DNA of 9,518 bases from an uncultured Eggerthella sp. (GTDB lineage Bacteria > Actinomycetota > Coriobacteriia > Coriobacteriales > Eggerthellaceae): assembly GCA_900547965.1 (NCBI GenBank), contig URJE01000064.1:1-9518 (forward strand). The letters are read 5' to 3'. Of this stretch, positions 5,184 through 9,518 are shown in pieces. The position numbers were made by a program, and so were the translations under genes. Under the pieces are notes generated by a model that worked only from the letters and a program-made list of their open reading frames with translations, made no database searches and was not told the origin of the DNA. How positions within the stretch are numbered: position 1 is the first letter of the stretch; each line of letters starts with the position of its first letter.

Positions 5184-7715
5184 TCACAAAAGGTTAACGG
5201 GGTCGATATCGATCGAAACGCGCACATCATGCTGCGGTTTTCGCTCACGGAAATAAGAGGCGAAGCATTCCGCAATGTTTCCCTTTAGCGGCGCTTTCAC
5301 CACGACATGGTAGCGCCAAGATCCCTTCAATCGCTCAAGAACACATGGCGTAGGCGGCAGAACCAGCCAACCGGCACCCTTGCCGGATATCAGCTGCGAA
5401 AGATCATAATATAGGCCTTTTGCCGCAGATCGCACAGCGTCTTCGTCGCGGCCCCACACCAAAACATTGGCAAGGCGAACGTAAGGCGGGTAGCCCAATC
5501 CCTCGCGCAGCTCCAGTTCCTCTGCCAAAAACCGCTCACGATCGTAAGAGGCGGCAGCGCGGATCGCAACATCGTGCGCGCTGTAGGTTTGCACCACAAC
5601 CCGCCCCGGTTTCTCTGCACGACCAGCGCGTCCCGCCACTTGCTCAATAAGATCGAACGTACGCTCTGAGCTGCGGAAATCGGGAAGCTTAAGCATGGTG
5701 TCGGCGTTAATGACGCCCACTAGGGTAACGTCGTCGAAGTCGAGTCCCTTGGCTATCATCTGCGTGCCCAGAAGGATCGCAGCGCCTGGAGCCGCAAAAC
5801 ATTCCAGCAAGCGCTGATGGTCCCCCTTCCTTGCGGTGGTGTCGGCATCCATGCGGATAATGCGGCATTCGCGATCGGCAACAAGCGATGTGAGCTCGCT
5901 TTCAACGCGCTGGGTTCCGGCACCGAAACGCTTTAGGTAGGGACTTCCGCATTCGGGACACACCGCAGGCACCGAACGCGTGGCGCCGCAATGATGGCAC
6001 ACCAGCTTCGCGGCACGCTCGTGGTACGTAAGCGACGTTGAACAGGAGTCGCATTCGGGCACGTACCCACAGTCACGGCACAGCAAAAACTGAGCAAATC
6101 CACGCTGATTCAGCAGAAGAACGGCTTTCTCGCCTTTGTCCAGCACTTCGAACAGCACGTTCTGCAACTCGCGAGAGAACATGGAGCGATTGCCCCCGCC
6201 GAACTCGCGCGCCATATCTACCACTTTGATGTTGGGCAGCGGTTTTCCGTTGGCACGACCGGGCATCTCAACACGGCGCCACGAAGGCTCCACCGCACAG
6301 CGATGCAACGCCTCGAGCGAAGGCGTCGCGGAGCCAAGCACCAGTACGGCACCGTGGGAACGAACCATCCATTCAGCCACATCGCGGGTTACATAGCGTG
6401 GAGCCTGATCCTGCTTGTAGCTCGATTCGTGCTCTTCGTCGATGATGACGATGCCCACGTCTTCCATAGGGGCGAACAGTGCGCTACGTGCGCCCACCAC
6501 CACGCGGGTATGCCCTTCGCGAATAAGATCCCACTGATCGAAGCGCTCACCTTGAGACATGCGGGAATGAAGCACCGCTACCGTGTCGCCGAAGCGACCG
6601 CGAAAGCGCGCAACCGTTTGCGGCGTCAGCGAGATCTCAGGCACCAAGACAATAGCGCCGCGACCCTGTTCAAGCTCATTTTCAATAGCGCGCAAGTACA
6701 CCTCGGTCTTGCCCGACCCGGTAACGCCATCGACCAGAACCACATGTCCGTCTCGTTTCGCGGAGGCGCAGGTTATAGCGTCAAGCGCTTCTTCCTGATG
6801 AGGGGTAAGCACGGGCCGTTCCCCCGCCCGTTTGGAAAAAGCAGCGCTTGTTTGGCCGTATTCGCGCATGCGCCGACGAAGCTCAATGCGAATAACGCCC
6901 TTCTTCTCGAGCGATTTCAGCGTGGAGGAGACCGATCCATATTCAGCCGTAAGCTCCGCAACGCGCAAATCGCCCTGCTTGAGCGCCTGCAACACAAGCT
7001 CCTGCTTGACGGCACCCTTACGCGGCTTGAACCCATCTGCCTCGGAAGTGCGCGTCACCCAACGCTCGTCAACCTCGGAAACCATAGGTCGCGTCACCTG
7101 CCAGGTGCCGTTGATGCGTTCCATGCGCGGTACGCCCCCAGGCGGCATGAACAGCCGTATGCAGGAAGAAAACGGCGCAAGATAACGATCCGCCAAGAAT
7201 TGCGCACATTGAGCCCCGATTTCAGTGAAACAGGGTTTGCCCAGCACCCCTTCTACGGCTTTGAGCTTCGAAAAATCTAGGCCGCTAGGAGCATCTGCGC
7301 TCAGGCCAACCACAAAGCCCACAGCTTTGCGCCCACCAAAGGGGACCAACACCGCGCAACCGACTTGAACGGACGAGCACAATAACGCAGCACGAGGATC
7401 AGACGCTTTTTCCTCGGAAAACCCCCGTGAGGCATTGGCGGCAGGGAGCATCTCGACGCCAAAGCCACTTGTTCCCGCCGCATGGCCTGCCTGCACCAAG
7501 CCTGTGGTGGATAGGCGGCCGGGCGATGCCTGCATTGGATCTTCAGCGAGCAAATCATCAAACGATGCCTGCATCGCCTTTTTTGCAGGCATCTTGGCAG
7601 AGGACTTCGCAGCCGCTAGCTGCGCCTGCTCTTCGGCGGTTTCGGGAACCGCATAGGTGTAGGGTGTTTCGAGCGCTGCAGTTGGTATGTCGAGAATCAC
7701 AGAGGCAAATTTCAT
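5184..7715 (-). CDS. priA: Primosomal protein N' / replication restart helicase PriA
   Basis: An 843-residue superfamily 2 DNA helicase that recognises abandoned replication forks and reloads the replisome. The N-terminus (KFASVILDIPTAALETPYTYAVPE) and GCAVLVPFGGRKAVGFVVGL (about 119-138) form the 3'-DNA-binding domain. A winged-helix part follows. The helicase core has Walker A GVTGSGKTE (330-338), VLVPEISLTPQ (356-366), DEEH (426-429), GSATP (461-465), GTQMIAKGLDF (650-660) and QVAGRAGR (692-699). Eight zinc-binding cysteines are present (546, 549, 555, 558, 573, 576, 586, 589), so the enzyme looks complete. Odd: about 90 residues of Ala/Ser/Met-rich sequence (about 26-115) interrupt the DNA-binding domain. 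The start at 7715 is chosen because the family begins with this MK(I/F)ASV motif; an in-frame ATG 105 bases upstream adds non-homologous sequence. No clear Shine-Dalgarno precedes 7715. metK-priA adjacency is common in Actinobacteria. Confidence 0.95.
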   Translation of the reverse strand: MKFASVILDIPTAALETPYTYAVPETAEEQAQLAAAKSSAKMPAKKAMQASFDDLLAEDPMQASPGRLSTTGLVQAGHAAGTSGFGVEMLPAANASRGFSEEKASDPRAALLCSSVQVGCAVLVPFGGRKAVGFVVGLSADAPSGLDFSKLKAVEGVLGKPCFTEIGAQCAQFLADRYLAPFSSCIRLFMPPGGVPRMERINGTWQVTRPMVSEVDERWVTRTSEADGFKPRKGAVKQELVLQALKQGDLRVAELTAEYGSVSSTLKSLEKKGVIRIELRRRMREYGQTSAAFSKRAGERPVLTPHQEEALDAITCASAKRDGHVVLVDGVTGSGKTEVYLRAIENELEQGRGAIVLVPEISLTPQTVARFRGRFGDTVAVLHSRMSQGERFDQWDLIREGHTRVVVGARSALFAPMEDVGIVIIDEEHESSYKQDQAPRYVTRDVAEWMVRSHGAVLVLGSATPSLEALHRCAVEPSWRRVEMPGRANGKPLPNIKVVDMAREFGGGNRSMFSRELQNVLFEVLDKGEKAVLLLNQRGFAQFLLCRDCGYVPECDSCSTSLTYHERAAKLVCHHCGATRSVPAVCPECGSPYLKRFGAGTQRVESELTSLVADRECRIIRMDADTTARKGDHQRLLECFAAPGAAILLGTQMIAKGLDFDDVTLVGVINADTMLKLPDFRSSERTFDLIEQVAGRAGRAEKPGRVVVQTYSAHDVAIRAAASYDRERFLAEELELREGLGYPPYVRLANVLVWGRDEDAVRSAAKGLYYDLSQLISGKGAGWLVLPPTPCVLERLKGSWRYHVVVKAPLKGNIAECFASYFRERKPQHDVRVSIDIDPVNLL

Positions 7716-7722
7716 GCTGAAG

Positions 7723-7728
7723 AGTATA
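7723..7728 (-). promoter_or_regulatory. Candidate -10 box for a leaderless priA transcript
   Basis: TATACT (7728-7723) ends seven bases before the priA ATG, which would put the start of transcription at or within a couple of bases of the A of ATG. No Shine-Dalgarno sequence is present and no convincing -35 hexamer is found, so this is a weak pattern match. Confidence 0.3.
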
Positions 7729-8001
7729 AGGGGGCAGCAATCAACTTCCCGAGCAAACCAGCCAAGCGCGACCAAACCTCCAGCAATGCGCCGGGCGCCA
7801 AAGCAAATAGAGCGCTCCAAGAAGCGCCCCTGCCTTAAATTGGGCCAGCTCGCCTTGCCGCATCCACCGCCCCCAATAGGGGAAAGGGCGATTCGCCCGC
7901 CGGAAAGAACCGACTCCTCCCTACGCTCCCATCATCACCCATTACCGATTGGATACAGGCTCAGGTTTGCGAAGGGCCCCATGCTTGCGGCATCACTGCA
8001 C
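7729..8001. other. Gene-free spacer between the metK terminator and priA
   Basis: About 270 bases with no supported gene. It is G/C-rich with small self-complementary motifs: CCCC/GGGG around AATA (7871-7882), GGGCG/CGCCC around ATT (7886-7898), and the palindrome GAGCGCTC (about 7810-7817). The first two overlap as alternative pairings and are not followed by a U-run. Reading frames here lack ribosome binding sites and recognisable protein sequence. It presumably holds the remainder of the priA promoter region. Confidence 0.5.
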
Positions 8002-8026
8002 AAAAAGCCCCGTCGAAACGGGGCTT
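8002..8026 (-). terminator. Intrinsic terminator of metK
   Basis: On the minus strand AAGCCCCG, loop TTTCGA and CGGGGCTT form a perfect eight-pair stem that runs straight into TTT. It lies about 100 bases after the metK stop and separates metK from priA. G/C-rich stem, short loop and T-run are all canonical. Confidence 0.92.
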
Positions 8027-8032
8027 GCAACC

Positions 8033-8134
8033 GTTGATTCGGTTTGAAGATAGCGCTTTGGGCGATGCTGGCTCGATTCGAGAACAGCGCTTTACACGAT
8101 GTTGATTCGATTCGAAGAAGACGCTTTACGCAAT
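8033..8134. repeat. Three tandem 34-bp diverged repeats in the metK 3' tail
   Basis: Units at 8033-8066, 8067-8100 and 8101-8134 are exactly 34 bases each, with no gaps. Pairwise identities counted by eye are 23/34 (units 1-2), 24/34 (2-3) and 26/34 (1-3). Each carries a GNTGNNTCG start, a TTCGA-like self-complementary core and GCTTT. The unit at 8101-8134 contains the metK stop codon and last codons, and the neighbouring unit keeps a GTAAAGCG equivalent. The array therefore probably grew by duplicating the metK 3' end. It fills the whole distance from the metK stop to its terminator. Confidence 0.75.
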
Positions 8135-9376
8135 ACCGCACGCCGCCTTCAGTTCTTCGGCCTTGTCAGTCTTTTCCCAGGTAAATTCAGGAAGCTCGCG
8201 GCCAAAGTGGCCGTATGCCGCAGTTTTGCGATAGATAGGACGGCGCAGATCAAGCTCGTCGATGATGGCACCAGGACGCAAGTCGAACACCTTGTTTACC
8301 GCTGCCTCGATGTCGGATGCGGGGACGATGCCCGTGCCAAATGTATCGACCATTACGGAAACAGGACGCGCAACACCAATGGCATAGGCAATCTGAACCT
8401 CGCAACGCGTTGCCAAACCGGCGGCAACCACATTCTTGGCAACCCAACGAGCAGCATAGGCTCCCGAGCGGTCAACCTTTGTGCAGTCCTTGCCCGAGAA
8501 GGCGCCGCCACCGTGACGCCCCATACCGCCATAGGTGTCGACGATGATCTTGCGGCCAGTAAGACCTGCATCGCCCATAGGGCCGCCCACCACAAAACGA
8601 CCGGTAGGGTTCACATACAGCTCCAGATCGTCTGCGACCGTTACTCCCTCGGCTTCAAACACGGGATCGATAACGTTACGCTTAAGCGCTTCGCGCAATT
8701 CGACAGGATCGGTTTCCTCGGAGTGTTGAGTGGATACAACCACCTTTTCAACCTGAGTAGGAACGCCGTCGATATAGCGAACGCTAACCTGGGTTTTACC
8801 GTCAGGGCGCAGATTAGGCATGGTGCCATCTTTGCGCACCTTGGAAAGGCGCTCGGCCAAACGGCTCGCCAGATAATGGGGCAAAGGCATAAGGGTCTTC
8901 GTCTCGTTGCAGGCGTAGCCGAACATCATGCCCTGATCGCCCGCACCGATTTGGTCGTACGGATCAACGGCTTCACCGTTCTGCGTTTCCCATGATTCGT
9001 CAACGCCTTGTGCAATGTCAGGGGACTGCTCATGAATGGTGTTCAAAACACCGCAGGTATCGCAGTCGAAGCCGTACTTGGCGCGATCGTATCCAATTTC
9101 GCGAAGCACCTCGCGGGCAATTCCCGGCACATCAACATAAGCCTGGGTGCGCACCTCGCCGGTAACCATGATAAGACCAGTAGTAGCCATGGTTTCCACC
9201 GCACAACGAACTTCTTTCGGGTTGGCGGGAATTCCACCTGGAGCAACATACCCCTCTGCCGCCAGCTCGGTTTCCTTAGCGAGAATGGCATCCAAAACGG
9301 CATCGGAGATCTGGTCGCAGATCTTATCGGGATGGCCTTCGGTGACGCTTTCGGATGTGAAGAGATAGTTTGCCAT
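8126..9376 (-). CDS. metK: S-adenosylmethionine synthetase (methionine adenosyltransferase)
   Basis: A 416-residue cytosolic enzyme making S-adenosylmethionine from ATP and methionine, with release of phosphate and pyrophosphate; SAM feeds RlmKL and all other methyltransferases. Family signatures are intact: GHPDK (14-18, ATP site), GAGDQGMMFGYA (144-155), the P-loop-like GGGAFSGKD (289-297) and RSGAYAARWVAKNVVAAGLA (303-322). E. coli MetK is 384 residues; part of the extra length is a segment around 37-55 (ELAAEGYVAPGGIPANPKE). The start ATG at 9376 has AGGAGG five bases upstream and begins MANYLFTSESVTEGHPDK as in the family. It is regulated by the SAM-I riboswitch upstream, a product-feedback loop. 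Its message should end at the terminator at 8002-8026, so it is probably monocistronic. Confidence 0.98.
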   Translation of the reverse strand: MANYLFTSESVTEGHPDKICDQISDAVLDAILAKETELAAEGYVAPGGIPANPKEVRCAVETMATTGLIMVTGEVRTQAYVDVPGIAREVLREIGYDRAKYGFDCDTCGVLNTIHEQSPDIAQGVDESWETQNGEAVDPYDQIGAGDQGMMFGYACNETKTLMPLPHYLASRLAERLSKVRKDGTMPNLRPDGKTQVSVRYIDGVPTQVEKVVVSTQHSEETDPVELREALKRNVIDPVFEAEGVTVADDLELYVNPTGRFVVGGPMGDAGLTGRKIIVDTYGGMGRHGGGAFSGKDCTKVDRSGAYAARWVAKNVVAAGLATRCEVQIAYAIGVARPVSVMVDTFGTGIVPASDIEAAVNKVFDLRPGAIIDELDLRRPIYRKTAAYGHFGRELPEFTWEKTDKAEELKAACGIA

Positions 9377-9381
9377 GGTTT

Positions 9382-9387
9382 CCTCCT
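9382..9387 (-). promoter_or_regulatory. Ribosome binding site of metK
   Basis: AGGAGG on the minus strand lies five bases before the ATG at 9376. It lies just beyond the T-run of the riboswitch terminator and is not sequestered in it, so control is by termination rather than by hiding the ribosome site. Confidence 0.8.
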
Positions 9388-9392
9388 GATGT

Positions 9393-9449
9393 AAAAAAAT
9401 ATCGCCGCGCCTCTGGCCGGGATGATCCCGTGCTTACGGCGGAGCGATA
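9393..9449 (-). terminator. Riboswitch-controlled intrinsic terminator before metK
   Basis: TATCGCTCCGCC (9449-9438) pairs with GGCGCGGCGATA (9411-9400) with one wobble and one mismatch, and is followed directly by seven T (9399-9393). A second hairpin, CGGGATCATCCCG (9430-9418), sits inside the loop. The 5' arm of this stem is also complementary to the end of the SAM aptamer, so terminator and antiterminator exclude each other. Confidence 0.88.
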
Positions 9450-9454
9450 AAAAA

Positions 9455-9518
9455 TCTTATCTTTCGACTTCCGCCGACGGATTTGGCACCTTATGCTCAC
9501 GCACAGGTTGTCGGGCTT
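9455..9518 (-). promoter_or_regulatory. SAM-I (S-box) riboswitch aptamer, 3' portion, upstream of metK
   Basis: On the minus strand the conserved 3' half of the S-box aptamer is recognisable. GCCCGACAACC (9516-9506) matches the conserved CCCGGCAACC segment. A P3 hairpin follows with a GTGA tetraloop (9500-9497), then GGTGCCAAATCC (9490-9479), a P4 stem TCCG/CGGA (9481-9478 with 9473-9470), and AAAGATAAG (9464-9456), the 3' strand of P1. The 5' strand of P1, and P2, lie beyond the window edge. Without SAM, GGCGGA (9475-9470) and GATAA (9461-9457) can pair with TCCGCC (9443-9438) and TTATC (9450-9446) as antiterminator. With SAM, P1 and P4 form and the terminator at 9393-9449 is free. This is a classic OFF switch for SAM biosynthesis. 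Confidence 0.93.

Noticed and set aside
7716..7820. Extension of priA to the in-frame ATG at 7820 (35 more residues).
   Set aside because: PriA proteins begin at the MKFASV-like motif; the added sequence is not PriA-like and has no ribosome binding site.
8033..8134. Possible remnant CRISPR array.
   Set aside because: Units are directly contiguous with no unique spacers and are too diverged; no cas genes nearby.
7935..8141. 68-residue minus-strand ORF covering the metK terminator and the 34-bp repeats.
   Set aside because: It begins inside metK in another frame, runs through an intrinsic terminator and has repeat-derived composition.

Overview
The window reads as a housekeeping stretch of a Gram-positive, moderately GC-rich actinobacterium. 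The best guess is class Coriobacteriia (Eggerthellaceae-like). The reasons are: metK next to priA, a neighbourhood common in Actinobacteria; a primary sigma factor with a Lys/Ala-rich N-terminus followed by an acidic stretch; and an S-box riboswitch on metK. The taxonomic call is inference. No mobile gene, defence system, CRISPR array, tRNA or rRNA is visible.

All five protein genes lie on the minus strand, so transcription runs from high to low coordinates. At the right edge is the 3' part of a SAM-I (S-box) riboswitch with a complete terminator/antiterminator platform. It controls metK (SAM synthetase, 8126-9376). metK is followed by three diverged 34-bp tandem repeats, the first overlapping its stop codon, and then a strong intrinsic terminator. 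A gene-free G/C-rich spacer leads to priA (primosomal helicase, 5184-7715), which may be read from a leaderless transcript. After a 153-base gap with its own -10 box comes rpoD (primary sigma factor, 3699-5030). A 355-base spacer packed with inverted repeats separates rpoD from a two-gene unit: the bifunctional 23S rRNA methyltransferase RlmKL (1064-3343) and an anion-permease gene that runs off the left edge. The permease ribosome binding site overlaps the rlmKL stop codon.

Functionally the genes are core metabolism and information processing. MetK makes SAM, the riboswitch shuts metK off when SAM is plentiful, and RlmKL is one of the many SAM consumers. PriA restarts stalled replication forks and RpoD directs bulk transcription. 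The permease has no obvious link to the rest beyond co-transcription.

The least ordinary DNA is non-coding. The rpoD-rlmKL spacer holds a ~102-nt near-continuous hairpin, two smaller hairpins whose imperfect pairs become G-U wobbles only on the plus strand, and a 33-bp palindrome lying over the likely rlmKL promoter. The metK tail holds the 34-bp repeat triplet. These are the best candidates for something undescribed; the protein genes are ordinary.
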